Below are positions 36,100 through 44,832 of a stretch of DNA of 64,000 nucleotides, piece by piece. The notes beneath the pieces are model-generated. The model was given only the letters and a program-made list of their open reading frames with translations, had not been told where the DNA came from and ran no database searches. A program made the translations under genes and the position numbers. Position 1 is the stretch's first letter. The number at the start of each line of letters is the position of its first letter. This stretch comes from an uncultured Porphyromonadaceae bacterium (lineage in GTDB: Bacteria; Bacteroidota; Bacteroidia; Bacteroidales; Barnesiellaceae). Location of the stretch: the NCBI GenBank assembly GCA_900538555.1, contig UPYI01000006.1:124001-188000 (forward strand). Direction: 5' to 3'.

Positions 36100-36741
36100 A
36101 TGAAAGGAACTTATTTTATCACCGGAATAGATACCAATATCGGCAAAAGCTATGCGACCGGCTGGATAGCAAAAATGTTGAATGCAAAAGGAATCCGTAC
36201 GATTACGCAAAAAATGATACAGACCGGCAACACCGGATATTCCGAAGACATAGAACTGCATCGCAAAATCATGGGCATAGGACATACGGCGGAAGACAAC
36301 CGGCAACTTACCTACCCGATAGTCTTCTCCTATCCGGCATCGCCCCACTTAGCCGCAGAAATAGACCGGAAAGAAATCGATCTGACCCAAATAACGCAAG
36401 CCAATGCCGAACTGCAACAGATATACGATGTCGTGTTGCTGGAAGGTGCGGGTGGACTCATGGTGCCCATTACGCGCAAGTATCTGACCATCGATTATGT
36501 TGCCGAGCGGAATTTTCCCGTCATATTGGTTACTTCGGGCAGACTGGGTAGTATCAATCACACACTGTTGTCGTTGGAAGCTCTACGATCGCGAGGATTG
36601 CAACTGGCGGCACTGATCTACAACCGTTACCCTAAAACCGACGAAACCATCGACAACGACACATACGGTTATCTGGAAGAATATCTGTATGTGAATTTCC
36701 CCGAGGCGGAAATCCATCAATTACCTGAACTGTCGTTCTGA
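36100..36741 (+). CDS. bioD: ATP-dependent dethiobiotin synthetase
   Basis: BioD closes the ureido ring of dethiobiotin using CO2 and ATP. From the ATG at 36100 the product is 213 residues. ITGIDTNIGKSYATGW is the P-loop with the family GIDTxIGKT/S pattern, and VVLLEGAGGLMVPI is the second nucleotide motif. The in-frame ATG at 36073 is inside the preceding gene and is less likely. It ends the operon, and its last 25 bases overlap the converging AraC-type gene. No bioB follows. Confidence 0.94.
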   Translation: MKGTYFITGIDTNIGKSYATGWIAKMLNAKGIRTITQKMIQTGNTGYSEDIELHRKIMGIGHTAEDNRQLTYPIVFSYPASPHLAAEIDRKEIDLTQITQANAELQQIYDVVLLEGAGGLMVPITRKYLTIDYVAERNFPVILVTSGRLGSINHTLLSLEALRSRGLQLAALIYNRYPKTDETIDNDTYGYLEEYLYVNFPEAEIHQLPELSF

Positions 36742-37319
36742 CCGGAAGCGGAATGCTGCCGCTTCAATTCACGGGGCGAGACCCCGTACTGCTTCTTGAA
36801 CAACCGGAAAAACGTACTGCGCGACATGAACCCCGATTCTTCGGCAATCATATCCAACGTTTTTTCCGGATGTTCCAATTGTAAATTGCGGGCGAACTCC
36901 AAACGCAGCCCGTTCAAATATTCCGAAAAAGTCAGGTCTTTACATTTACGGATCGCCTGAGCCACATAAATCTCGTTCGTATTCAATCGTGACGCTACAA
37001 TTTTTCGCGACATGACAGGTTCCAGAAACAGACGTTCAGACAACATCAGAGTCTCGATACGACGAAATAAAATATCTTCTTTCGTTTCGGTGGCAGCTAT
37101 ACCGCCGGTGGCCTGCGGCGGAGCCTTGTCGATCTGCGCCGTCTTTTTTTTAGGCTCATAAAGGGCGATAAATACAGTAACACCGATAAGGACCAATACA
37201 GGTATCCATACCCATAAAGAATTGTCCCGCATTGGATGTTCTTGTTTCAGAAGCCCCGAAAGAAGAGGAGATTCATCTCCTATCGATTGATTCAATATAC
37301 CGATTAACAATAAGTTCAC
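36717..37319 (-). CDS. Membrane-anchored AraC-family regulator
   Basis: The product is 200 residues from a GTG at 37319, or 171 residues from an ATG at 37232; the choice is open, and an A-rich sequence before the GTG favours it. One membrane segment (WVWIPVLVLIGVTVFIALYEP) lies ahead of a linker. The C-terminal 100 residues are an AraC-type double helix-turn-helix (SEYLNGLRLEFARNLQLE and IAEESGFMSRSTFFRLFKKQYG, ending GVSPRELKRQ). No sensor domain other than the N-terminal tail is visible. It overlaps the end of bioD on the other strand. Confidence 0.82.
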   Translation of the reverse strand: MNLLLIGILNQSIGDESPLLSGLLKQEHPMRDNSLWVWIPVLVLIGVTVFIALYEPKKKTAQIDKAPPQATGGIAATETKEDILFRRIETLMLSERLFLEPVMSRKIVASRLNTNEIYVAQAIRKCKDLTFSEYLNGLRLEFARNLQLEHPEKTLDMIAEESGFMSRSTFFRLFKKQYGVSPRELKRQHSASGQNDSSGN

Positions 37320-37481
37320 GTTTTTATTTTTTTTATGAAAACTTCCGAAAGTTATAAATTTTATTTTGTATAATAATATTACTGTATTGGATTTTTATCT
37401 TTATAATAATTACTGTTTTTACGCCGCATTTTCGGACGATAAAAACAGATTCGGCATTCGGTTTTTCTGTCAAAAGCCATA

Positions 37482-37560
37482 CATTTGTAGAAGATAAGCT
37501 GCGCCTCAACATAGATCAAGTAAACTCATCTCTGTATTCGGCTTGCATTATCTTTGTACC
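37482..37560 (+). repeat. Dispersed promoter-carrying repeat, copy 2 (NlpC/P60 gene promoter)
   Basis: Reverse-complement copy of the block at 25623-25715. It shares GCTGCGCCTCAACA (37498-37511) and the promoter core CGGCTTGCATTATCTTTG (37539-37556), whose -7 box TATCTTTG is at 37549-37556. The box lies 21 nt before the ATG at 37578. Confidence 0.7.
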
Positions 37561-37577
37561 CATAATATCAAATAGAC

Positions 37578-38735
37578 ATGAAACATCTCCTATCTTTCAT
37601 TGCCGGTCTTATCTGCATGGCGGTCTCTGCACAAACGACAGATATAGCATCTCTCATTTTAAAGGTGAAGCAGGAATATGCCCCCGATTCACGGACAGCT
37701 GTTTTCGACATTACCGCTACCACAAACAACGACAGTATCGTGTTATCGGGATCCTGTGACAATCCCTATGCCGTATCGCAACTGATCAAAGCGGTTTCGG
37801 AAACTGGATCCGGCACGGTGCGGAATGAAATCCGTTTATTGCCCGACCGGAAACTCGGCGACAATCAATGGGGACTGATAACCGTCGGTTGCGCCCACCT
37901 GCGAAGCCACCCGTCGCATTCGGCGGAAATGGTATCGGAAGCGATATTGGGAACACCCGTATATATATTGGAACAAGACGGATCGTGGTTCCGCATCCAA
38001 ACTCCCGATCATTATATCAGTTGGGTGCACCGGGCTTCTATTGTCGCCATGTCCCGACAGGCGTTGGATAGATGGACTCAATCCGATCGGGTCGTATATC
38101 GGCAATCCGGCGGATATATTTACACCGATAAGCGGGGAAAAGAAATACTATCGGATATTACGCTCGGAAGCATCGTAGAAACAACAGGGAAAAGAACGGG
38201 GAAATATATCGCCGTGAAATTGCCTGACGGTAGAAACGGCTACCTCCGGAAATCGGAATCCACGCCGTTCTCGGCATGGATCGAAAACGGATTCGACCCC
38301 GAATATCTGGAAACCATAGGCAGGCAGATGATGGGAAGTACCTATCTTTGGGGCGGAACATCGACCAAAGGGGCAGACTGCTCCGGCTTTGTCAAAACAA
38401 TCTATTTCGCACAAGGCATCATCCTGCAACGGGATGCTTCGCAACAGGCAAAGACCGGTATTCGCATCGCCCCTCAACACTGGAAAGAGTGCAGGAAAGG
38501 AGACCTGCTATTTTTCGGATCGAAAAACGGACGGGTAAACCATGTCGCCCTCTATCTGCAAGACGGGTATTATATCCACTCCTCCGGGCGAGTAAAGATA
38601 AACAGCCTGCAATCCGGGTCCGAACTTTACCTGCCTACCCCATTCCTGTCGATCAGCCGGATTGACGGAGCCATAAATACCGAAGGCATCATACGGGTAA
38701 AAGATCACCCGTGGTATTGCTTCCAATGGAAATAA
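37578..38735 (+). CDS. Secreted NlpC/P60-family cell-wall hydrolase with SH3 domains
   Basis: The 385-residue protein has a signal peptide (MKHLLSFIAGLICMAVSA), a short N-terminal domain, SH3-like segments around residues 95-215 (HLRSHPSHSAEMVSEAILG and VVYRQSGGYIYTD regions), and a C-terminal NlpC/P60 domain. The catalytic Cys is in GADCSGFVK, with His in VNHVALYL and YYIHSSG. It probably cleaves peptide bonds in peptidoglycan stems in the periplasm. A bidirectional terminator follows. Confidence 0.92.
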   Translation: MKHLLSFIAGLICMAVSAQTTDIASLILKVKQEYAPDSRTAVFDITATTNNDSIVLSGSCDNPYAVSQLIKAVSETGSGTVRNEIRLLPDRKLGDNQWGLITVGCAHLRSHPSHSAEMVSEAILGTPVYILEQDGSWFRIQTPDHYISWVHRASIVAMSRQALDRWTQSDRVVYRQSGGYIYTDKRGKEILSDITLGSIVETTGKRTGKYIAVKLPDGRNGYLRKSESTPFSAWIENGFDPEYLETIGRQMMGSTYLWGGTSTKGADCSGFVKTIYFAQGIILQRDASQQAKTGIRIAPQHWKECRKGDLLFFGSKNGRVNHVALYLQDGYYIHSSGRVKINSLQSGSELYLPTPFLSISRIDGAINTEGIIRVKDHPWYCFQWK

Positions 38736-38754
38736 AGGCTTCCGCAAAAAACGA

Positions 38755-38796
38755 ACCGCATGGTTGTCTGTTACAATCATGCGGTTCGTTTTTTTT
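38755..38796. terminator. Bidirectional terminator between NlpC/P60 and DUF4827 genes
   Basis: AACGAACCGCATG pairs with CATGCGGTTCGTT, with short inner pairing, flanked by an A-run on the left and a long T-run on the right. Confidence 0.9.
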
Positions 38797-38808
38797 GTTT
38801 CCGAATAA

Positions 38809-39375
38809 TTAATAGCTTTCCAAATATTTTATCGGACGATACAGATAAGGTATCACATACGACATTTCGGAGGTAAATCCGGCTTTGGCTCTCACCACCA
38901 GATTCACACTGCAATTACGTCCAAGATACTCCAACGGCATCTGTATTCCCGTACCGTAACTTGCCGACGACGGCAACCGGTAGTTTTGGAAAACAAAATA
39001 GGTTTCTGTAACCGGATCGTCCATATTGGTATCGGGCAACGTCTCCTTACCACTCATCAGCGATTTCAAATCGTAACGTTCGAAACGGAAATAAACCGTC
39101 TCTCCCGCCACAACCTTATCCGACAGATCGCCCGGATCCAACACCTGCATAAACACATTTCCGTCTTCATCCAGACGATAGTACGGTGAATCCTCTCCGA
39201 ACTCGGTAAAAACCGTATCGGCAGGCAACGAACGTACCTGTTTGTCCGATAAAAACGAATTGACAGCCTTGGACTCTTCTCCCAACAATTCGGCATACGA
39301 TACGCTATCATCGCAAGCCGCGAAAACAAACGGGAGCAACAAGACAACCCCGGTTTTCCATATCAGATTTTTCAT
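38809..39375 (-). CDS. DUF4827-family lipoprotein
   Basis: From the ATG at 39375 the product is 188 residues. MKNLIWKTGVVLLLPFVFAAC is a lipoprotein signal with lipobox FAAC. The family is found in Bacteroidales and is thought to have a FKBP-like fold (GETVYFRFERYDL and MPLEYLGRNCSVNLVV regions), without a proven activity. It starts 12 nt after the nrnA stop and is probably cotranscribed with nrnA. Confidence 0.78.
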   Translation of the reverse strand: MKNLIWKTGVVLLLPFVFAACDDSVSYAELLGEESKAVNSFLSDKQVRSLPADTVFTEFGEDSPYYRLDEDGNVFMQVLDPGDLSDKVVAGETVYFRFERYDLKSLMSGKETLPDTNMDDPVTETYFVFQNYRLPSSASYGTGIQMPLEYLGRNCSVNLVVRAKAGFTSEMSYVIPYLYRPIKYLESY

Positions 39376-39387
39376 ATTCAATCGTGT

Positions 39388-40422
39388 TTATTTTTTATCC
39401 ATTATATACGAATCGAAACCGGGCAAAGCCTCTTTGAAGATCCGCTGCGCTTCTTCCATTGTTCCGTGAAACTCTCCTCCTGCCGCATTCAGGTGTCCGC
39501 CGCCGCCAAAGCATTCCGAAGCAATCCGGTTCACCGGATAATTGCCTTTGGAACGGAGCGAGACTTTGATATGCTCCTTATCTTCCCGGAAAAATACAGA
39601 AACCACATACCCTTGAATACCCAGCGGCACATTGACCAATCCTTCACTATCGCCTTTGTGATAGTCGTACCGCTTCAAATCTTCCTGCGACAAGGATATG
39701 ATCGCAGCCCGATGCTCGGGCAACAGTTCCATGCGCTGGCTCACTGCAAAACCGTTCAACCGCACTTTGTCGGCACTGTTGGTATTGCAGACCAAAGAAT
39801 AGATGCGGTCTTTATCCACTCCTTTTTTCAATAACTCCGAAACGATAATGTACATCTCCGGAGAATTGGAATTATACGTGAAATTCCCTGTATCGGTCAT
39901 CATCCCCGTATAAATACATTCGGCAGCAGACGTATTCAATACATTCAACATCCCCATGCTGCAAATAAGACGGAACAGGAGTTCGCACGTAGAGGCAATT
40001 TTCGGATATGAAATCGTCAGATCGCAAAATGCCTCCGGCGACAAATGGTGGTCGATCAATATCTTTTTAGCCTGCGAAATCGACAATGCTTTTTGTAAAC
40101 GGTCGATACGATGCAGAGCATTGAAATCCAAACAGAAAATCAGATCGGCTTTCTCTATCAACGATTCCGCAAATTCGGGATAACGCGTATAGACCACAAT
40201 TTCCCGACTGCCTTTCAGAAATTGCAGATTCTGAGGGAACAGATCGGGAACGACAACCGTAGCGTTCTTGCCCAAACGGTCTAAGAAATGATACAAGCCC
40301 AGCGACGAGCCGATAGCATCTCCATCGGGCGACATGTGGCAGATAATAACGATATTATCATGTTGCTCGATCATTTTTTTACAAAGCAAGACACTTTCGT
40401 CGTCGATAAGTTTATTGATCAT
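39388..40422 (-). CDS. nrnA: Bifunctional oligoribonuclease and PAP phosphatase
   Basis: This 344-residue DHH/DHHA1 phosphoesterase degrades nanoRNA and 3'-phosphoadenosine 5'-phosphate. The metal-binding motifs are HMSPDGDAIGSS, CLDFNALHR, LIDHHLSPEA (the DHH motif) and DTGNFTYNSNS. The DHHA1 domain ends with CFGGGGHLNAAGGEF. It has a strong promoter (TTTG, 18 nt, TAAATTTG) and is cotranscribed with the DUF4827 lipoprotein gene. Confidence 0.93.
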   Translation of the reverse strand: MINKLIDDESVLLCKKMIEQHDNIVIICHMSPDGDAIGSSLGLYHFLDRLGKNATVVVPDLFPQNLQFLKGSREIVVYTRYPEFAESLIEKADLIFCLDFNALHRIDRLQKALSISQAKKILIDHHLSPEAFCDLTISYPKIASTCELLFRLICSMGMLNVLNTSAAECIYTGMMTDTGNFTYNSNSPEMYIIVSELLKKGVDKDRIYSLVCNTNSADKVRLNGFAVSQRMELLPEHRAAIISLSQEDLKRYDYHKGDSEGLVNVPLGIQGYVVSVFFREDKEHIKVSLRSKGNYPVNRIASECFGGGGHLNAAGGEFHGTMEEAQRIFKEALPGFDSYIMDKK

Positions 40423-40447
40423 AAAAGATGATTTTTTAATGCAAGAG

Positions 40448-40455
40448 CAAATTTA
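40448..40455 (-). promoter_or_regulatory. -7 promoter box for nrnA
   Basis: Minus-strand TAAATTTG with TTTG 18 nt upstream on the same strand; both elements fit the Bacteroidetes consensus. Confidence 0.75.
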
Positions 40456-40561
40456 CAAATTATTATCAAGATACAAACAGCCAATCGGCAGACATCTGCA
40501 TATTTTACTTTTTATTGTCCTATTTTATCGACAAGAAATAGACTGCTAACAATATTTATAG

Positions 40562-40569
40562 TAATTTTG
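40562..40569 (+). promoter_or_regulatory. -7 promoter box for mazG
   Basis: TAATTTTG fits TAnnTTTG and lies 30 nt before the mazG ATG. No -33 match is clear. Confidence 0.45.
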
Positions 40570-40598
40570 AGGGTTCTTATCACAAACTAAAAAAAACA

Positions 40599-41387
40599 AT
40601 GGCACATACACGAGAAGAAAAAATGGCGGCTTTTGGCCGCTTTCTGGACATATTGGACGAACTGCGGGAAAAATGCCCGTGGGATAGAGTGCAAACCAAC
40701 GAAAGCTTACGGACAAATACAATCGAAGAGACTTACGAACTGTGCGACGCGATTATCAAAAACGATGTAACCGCCATAAAGAAAGAACTTGGCGATGTTT
40801 TGCTGCACATTGCGTTCTACGCTAAAATTGCCGATGAGAAAGGTCAATTCGATATGGCGGATGTCTGCAACTCGCTTTGCGAAAAACTGATTTTCCGGCA
40901 TCCGCATGTCTTCGGATCGACCCAAGCGGAAGACGCAAAAGCCGTCAGTGAAAACTGGGAGCAGCTCAAACTAAAAGAAAAAGGCGGGAACAAAACCGTT
41001 TTGGAAGGTGTCCCGGCTACACTGCCGGCTTTGGTTAAAGCCCATCGCATACAAGACAAAGTACGCAATGTCGGGTTCGATTGGGAAAAACGCGAGCAGG
41101 TATGGGACAAAGTAAAAGAAGAATATTCAGAACTGATGGCGGAGATCGACCACATGGATCAGGATAAGATCGAGAACGAATTCGGTGACCTCTTTTTCAG
41201 CCTGGTCAATGCCGGCCGTTTATACAAAATCAATCCCGAGAATGCACTGGAACGAACCAACCAGAAATTCATCCGTCGTTTCAACTATTTGGAGCAAGCC
41301 ACAATCCAAAAAGGTATCGACTTGAAAAGTATGACTCTTGCCGAAATGGATGCGATCTGGGATGAAGCGAAAAAGAAAGGATTGTAA
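40599..41387 (+). CDS. mazG: Nucleoside triphosphate pyrophosphohydrolase MazG
   Basis: MazG hydrolyses NTPs and dNTPs to the monophosphate. The 262-residue protein has two MazG domains in tandem, as in E. coli. The first has CPWDRVQTNESLRTNTIEETYEL with the EExxE metal site and ELGDVLLHIAFYA. The second has KEEYSELMAEID and ENEFGDLFFSLVN. It lies between nrnA (divergent) and a LysR gene (converging). Confidence 0.95.
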   Translation: MAHTREEKMAAFGRFLDILDELREKCPWDRVQTNESLRTNTIEETYELCDAIIKNDVTAIKKELGDVLLHIAFYAKIADEKGQFDMADVCNSLCEKLIFRHPHVFGSTQAEDAKAVSENWEQLKLKEKGGNKTVLEGVPATLPALVKAHRIQDKVRNVGFDWEKREQVWDKVKEEYSELMAEIDHMDQDKIENEFGDLFFSLVNAGRLYKINPENALERTNQKFIRRFNYLEQATIQKGIDLKSMTLAEMDAIWDEAKKKGL

Positions 41388-41421
41388 AATAAGAAGCATT
41401 TATCGAAAACAATAACGCTAC

Positions 41422-41466
41422 GAAGAGGTGTCGATGACCGTAAAACGGGACTATCAGCACCTCTTC
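41422..41466. terminator. Terminator between mazG and the LysR gene
   Basis: GAAGAGGTG pairs with CACCTCTTC, with an inner CCGT/ACGG stem. Followed by a T-rich stretch on the plus strand. Confidence 0.6.
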
Positions 41467-41566
41467 TTATTATGTATTCCCCATACGCTTCGCATAGGCA
41501 ACAGACCGAATCGTCAAAAGATCACCTCGCATCCGGAACAGAAATATCCGGATCAACCGGCAATCC

Positions 41567-42469
41567 TCAAAGCCACGACTTGATCCGTTCCCGTACGGCA
41601 ACCGATTCACTTAGAATCTTGATGAATTCCAACATCGAGCGTTTGCGATAATTGTCTTTCAGCGTATGCACGCAACCCACCATTTCATTTTCGGGTACAT
41701 CTATGGGAATAGCTTTTACCCCGCTCTCGTTGTGGATGGAAGCCTCAGCCAGCACCGTGACAAGATTGCTTTGACGCACCAGTTTCAACAAAATGTTGGG
41801 GTCGTTCAGTTCCAGATGCACATTCAAATCACACGCATACCGTTCCAAAACCCGATCCAACGCATTCCGTGCCTGCAATCCCTTCGAGGGAAGAGCGAGA
41901 CTGTATCGCGACAACTGTTCGAGGCTGACCTTATTCTCCCTTGCCAATGGATGGGACGAACTTACAATGGCTGCAAGATAATTCTGGAAAAGAATATGCG
42001 ACTCTATCCCGTCGGTCGGAGTAGACGGTTTGAAAGCCAGCACGAAATCTATTTTGCGGTCGCGCAACATCTCCATAAGTTCCGCCATCGGCTTGTAATA
42101 GATGTTAAGCTTCACTTTGGGATATTGCTTCATGAAAGCAAATATCGTTTCCGTAAGTATCGGGCTGAATGAATAGGTGATGCCGATATTCATCGTCCCG
42201 ATGAGTATATCCCGCAAATCATGGATGCGATCAATACAGGCATCGGCATCTTTCAACGTGATCCGGGCATAAGGCAACAACTCCATACCGGCTTCGGTAA
42301 GCATCACACTATGACTATTGCGCAAAAGCAGGCAAGTATCCAGTTCTTGTTCCAACTGCTTGATCTGCTGCGAAAGCGTACTCTGTGTAAGGCACAAGTC
42401 TTTGGCTGCCTCCGAAAAATTCAAAGTCTCCGCGACCTTGACGAAATATCTTAATTGACGTAATTCCAT
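41567..42469 (-). CDS. LysR-family transcriptional regulator
   Basis: From the ATG at 42469 the product is 300 residues. The winged helix is at the start (ELRQLRYFVKVAETLNFSEAAKDLCLTQSTLSQQIKQ, quoted in parts), followed by a two-lobed periplasmic-binding-like effector domain. The protein resembles the CynR/CysB subgroup in length, with no Cys pair typical of OxyR. The ligand is unknown. It lies just downstream of the threonine/serine exporter genes on the same strand, with its own -7 box, so exporter control is possible. Confidence 0.88.
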   Translation of the reverse strand: MELRQLRYFVKVAETLNFSEAAKDLCLTQSTLSQQIKQLEQELDTCLLLRNSHSVMLTEAGMELLPYARITLKDADACIDRIHDLRDILIGTMNIGITYSFSPILTETIFAFMKQYPKVKLNIYYKPMAELMEMLRDRKIDFVLAFKPSTPTDGIESHILFQNYLAAIVSSSHPLARENKVSLEQLSRYSLALPSKGLQARNALDRVLERYACDLNVHLELNDPNILLKLVRQSNLVTVLAEASIHNESGVKAIPIDVPENEMVGCVHTLKDNYRKRSMLEFIKILSESVAVRERIKSWL

Positions 42470-42490
42470 CGAAAATCTATTGCTATTTAA

Positions 42491-42498
42491 CAAAAATA
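42491..42498 (-). promoter_or_regulatory. -7 promoter box for the LysR gene
   Basis: Minus-strand TATTTTTG, 22 nt before the ATG at 42469. Confidence 0.5.
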
Positions 42499-42514
42499 GT
42501 GAATTTAATTTTAT

Positions 42515-42997
42515 TTATCGTGTTGCCCGAAAAGTTATTTTTTTGAATACAAAGATAGGAACTGTCGCACCGATTACCATTCCCATAAGTATAAACAAAC
42601 ATGTAAGCCCATTGCTGGCGAACAAATAAAAATAAAATTCGAACGAAGAAGGCTGATTGCCGAGCAAACACATCATCAGTCCGCCGAACGACTTATACGC
42701 ATATATCCCCGGAATCATCGGGAGCAAAGCCGGAAACAAATATGTTTCGGCTGGTGTTTTTATCGCCGGAGACAGAAACACGGCAAGCGATCCTACGATA
42801 AACGCAGCAATACAAGTTGCGACTATAATATGAAGATGTATGAATTCGTCGTGCATAAGCACGAACCGGACCGAATGACCGACAGCTGCAATCAAGGCAC
42901 AATACGGATATGCCCGTCGCGAAGGGCGGCTGATAGCCGCGAAACCGATAGCGGCTATCGCGGCAAACAATGCATCCTGAAAAATTTCTCCCAACAT
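42515..42997 (-). CDS. Threonine/serine exporter, C-terminal half (ThrE_2, DUF3815-like)
   Basis: The 160-residue protein has four or five membrane segments (for example ALFAAIAAIGFAAIS and FPALLPMIPGIYAYKSFGG, the latter with the conserved PxxPG motif). In Corynebacterium ThrE both halves are one chain; here this half is a separate gene directly after the DUF1212 half (12-nt gap). The two products probably form one exporter in the inner membrane. Confidence 0.85.
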   Translation of the reverse strand: MLGEIFQDALFAAIAAIGFAAISRPSRRAYPYCALIAAVGHSVRFVLMHDEFIHLHIIVATCIAAFIVGSLAVFLSPAIKTPAETYLFPALLPMIPGIYAYKSFGGLMMCLLGNQPSSFEFYFYLFASNGLTCLFILMGMVIGATVPIFVFKKITFRATR

Positions 42998-43009
42998 AAT
43001 CTATCCGAT

Positions 43010-43807
43010 TTAAAACATACCGGCATTCATCAGCAACATTCCGCCGCATAGCCCGATCGAAAGGCAGCAAGTCAGAATCAAGGCATCGACAAACCGGCTG
43101 AAAGCACATATATAATGACGATAAAGCATATCGCTGAACGAATTCAAGAACGGAATTCCCGGCACAAGATACAGCACACTGGTGCCGATAGATATAGCAG
43201 GCGTTCCGCCTATCGAAAACAAAAGATCGGTAGCACCCAGCACAGACGATACAAATGCACACAACAAAAAGACGACACGGATATCCCACCCCATGCCCAA
43301 CAATAATGTTTTCAGATAGTAGCCCGCCATCGTCGCACCGCCTACCGTTATCATCGCCATATAATCGCCGCCGAACAATCGGCAAAAAGAGGCATTGGCA
43401 CACGTTACAAGCAACAGCACCAACCATTTATTTTGGGTGTCGCTTTTTATAATCGACTCGAACTGCATCCGGATATCCCCGAAATCTATTTTCCGGTCGG
43501 CAATCGCCCAACTCAATTCACTAAGGCGTGTAATAATATTGAAACTGATAGATGTATGCCGTACCGAAACAATCGACGTAAACATCTTTTCGCGGTCTTT
43601 CTCCCATACGGTCATGTGGATATGCCGCGGCATAATAGACAGTTCCACATTCATCCCATAGGTCTGCGCAATACGTTGTACGTTCTTTTCCAACCGGATA
43701 CAAGTAGAACCGCTTCCCAAAAGCCATGCACTGTATTCCAACAAGAAAAGACACATATCACGCGCTTCGGGAACCGGGTTATTCGCAATCGACGTCTTCA
43801 TCTTCAT
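43010..43807 (-). CDS. Threonine/serine exporter, N-terminal half (ThrE, DUF1212-like)
   Basis: The 265-residue protein has a soluble N-terminal domain (LLGSGSTCIRLEKNVQRIAQ, typical of DUF1212) and five membrane segments after about residue 125. VPGIPFLNSFSDML matches the pore-region motif. It works with the following gene product. Its start overlaps the end of the small membrane protein gene by 29 nt. The ATG two codons downstream is an alternative. Confidence 0.88.
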   Translation of the reverse strand: MKMKTSIANNPVPEARDMCLFLLEYSAWLLGSGSTCIRLEKNVQRIAQTYGMNVELSIMPRHIHMTVWEKDREKMFTSIVSVRHTSISFNIITRLSELSWAIADRKIDFGDIRMQFESIIKSDTQNKWLVLLLVTCANASFCRLFGGDYMAMITVGGATMAGYYLKTLLLGMGWDIRVVFLLCAFVSSVLGATDLLFSIGGTPAISIGTSVLYLVPGIPFLNSFSDMLYRHYICAFSRFVDALILTCCLSIGLCGGMLLMNAGMF

Positions 43808-43979
43808 CCTCCTCTATCGTCCGGTCGCCGGGGACAAAAAATTCTTCACGGTCATCTCCGATTTCAAAAAAGCGATGCTTCATCTTCCAACCGTTGCGAG
43901 AGACGGAAACCAAACGTACGATCAATATCAACGCCAGAAGAGCCACAATGCAATGCCACGTAAACAAGGGTAAGTTCAT
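43779..43979 (-). CDS. Small membrane protein with acidic tail
   Basis: The 66-residue product has one membrane segment (WHCIVALLALILIVRLVSV), a basic stretch (SRNGWKMKHRF) and an acidic C-terminus (EEDEDEDVDCE). Its 3' end overlaps the start of the ThrE gene by 29 nt in another frame, the geometry of a coupled operon. No family is recognised. It may be a small partner of the exporter or a chance frame; the membrane-plus-acidic-tail composition favours a real gene. Confidence 0.5.
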   Translation of the reverse strand: MNLPLFTWHCIVALLALILIVRLVSVSRNGWKMKHRFFEIGDDREEFFVPGDRTIEEDEDEDVDCE

Positions 43980-44109
43980 ATTCTTTAACTGTTAAAATTT
44001 CGGATGCAAAAGAATGGAATCCGGCAGATTTAAAATCCCGTCGGTTAGTGAATTTTTCGATAAGTGCTATAAGCAAAACAAGACGGTAAGGCTCAAAAAA
44101 AATCGGTCA

Positions 44110-44130
44110 TTTTAAATTCTTTTCAAAATT
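44110..44130 (+). promoter_or_regulatory. Tandem response-regulator half-sites before the two-component operon
   Basis: TTTTAAATTCT followed by TTTCAAAATT: two similar half-sites 11 bp apart. The same pair lies at 46160-46180. In both cases the site ends exactly 6 nt before the -7 box (here TACATTCG, 44137-44144). OmpR-type regulators bind such direct repeats. Confidence 0.6.
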
Positions 44131-44148
44131 AGATTATACATTCGCGAT

Positions 44149-44832
44149 ATGAAAATATTAATTATCGAGGACGAACCGTCTCTACGGGAAATCATGAGCC
44201 GGGCTCTGACACACGAGCAATATGTCGTGGAAACGGCATCGACTTACACCGAAGCCGAGGACAAGCTGGCAGGATATTCCTACGATTGTATTCTGCTCGA
44301 CATCATGCTGCCCGACGGCAGCGGGCTCGACTTGTTGGAAGAGCTCAAACATCGAGGGCGAAAAGAAAACATTATCATTATCTCGGCAAAAGATTCGATC
44401 GACGATAAAGTTGCCGGGCTCGAACAGGGTGCGGACGACTATCTGCCGAAGCCCTTTCATACCGCCGAATTGCTGGCTCGCATCAAAAGCGTTTTACGAC
44501 GAAGCATTGCCGGAGGAGATCGCTCGATACGAAAGGGGAATGTATCGCTCGACACCGACAGCCGGCGTGTTACGGTGAACGGACAACCGGTAGAACTGCT
44601 GAAAAAAGAATACGACATCTTATTCTATTTCATACAGCACCCCGATCATCTGGTAGACAAAGCCGTGCTTGCGGAAGCGGTATGGGGCGACCATATCGAT
44701 CAGGCAGACAACTTCCATTTCGTATATGCCCAAGTCAAAAATCTTCGACGGAAACTAAGCGATGCCGGGGCTTCGATCGAAATCAAAGCCGTTTACGGAT
44801 TCGGATATAAATTGACGGAAAAAGACGCATGA
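44149..44832 (+). CDS. OmpR-family response regulator
   Basis: The 227-residue regulator has a receiver domain (1-120) with acidic EDEP at the start, the phosphoacceptor Asp51 in CILLDIMLPDGSG and the switch lysine in DYLPKPF. The C-terminal winged helix ends AVYGFGYKLTEKDA, typical of OmpR/PhoB output domains. It is coupled to the kinase gene (ATGA overlap). The promoter carries a putative autoregulatory site. Confidence 0.95.
   Translation: MKILIIEDEPSLREIMSRALTHEQYVVETASTYTEAEDKLAGYSYDCILLDIMLPDGSGLDLLEELKHRGRKENIIIISAKDSIDDKVAGLEQGADDYLPKPFHTAELLARIKSVLRRSIAGGDRSIRKGNVSLDTDSRRVTVNGQPVELLKKEYDILFYFIQHPDHLVDKAVLAEAVWGDHIDQADNFHFVYAQVKNLRRKLSDAGASIEIKAVYGFGYKLTEKDA

Noticed and set aside
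25623..37560. CRISPR or mobile element explanation for the dispersed repeat
   Set aside because: The copies are single, far apart, have no regular spacers and no transposase nearby.
43864..44076. 70-codon minus-strand frame upstream of the small membrane protein
   Set aside because: It overlaps the better-supported 66-residue frame and has no membrane segment or motif.
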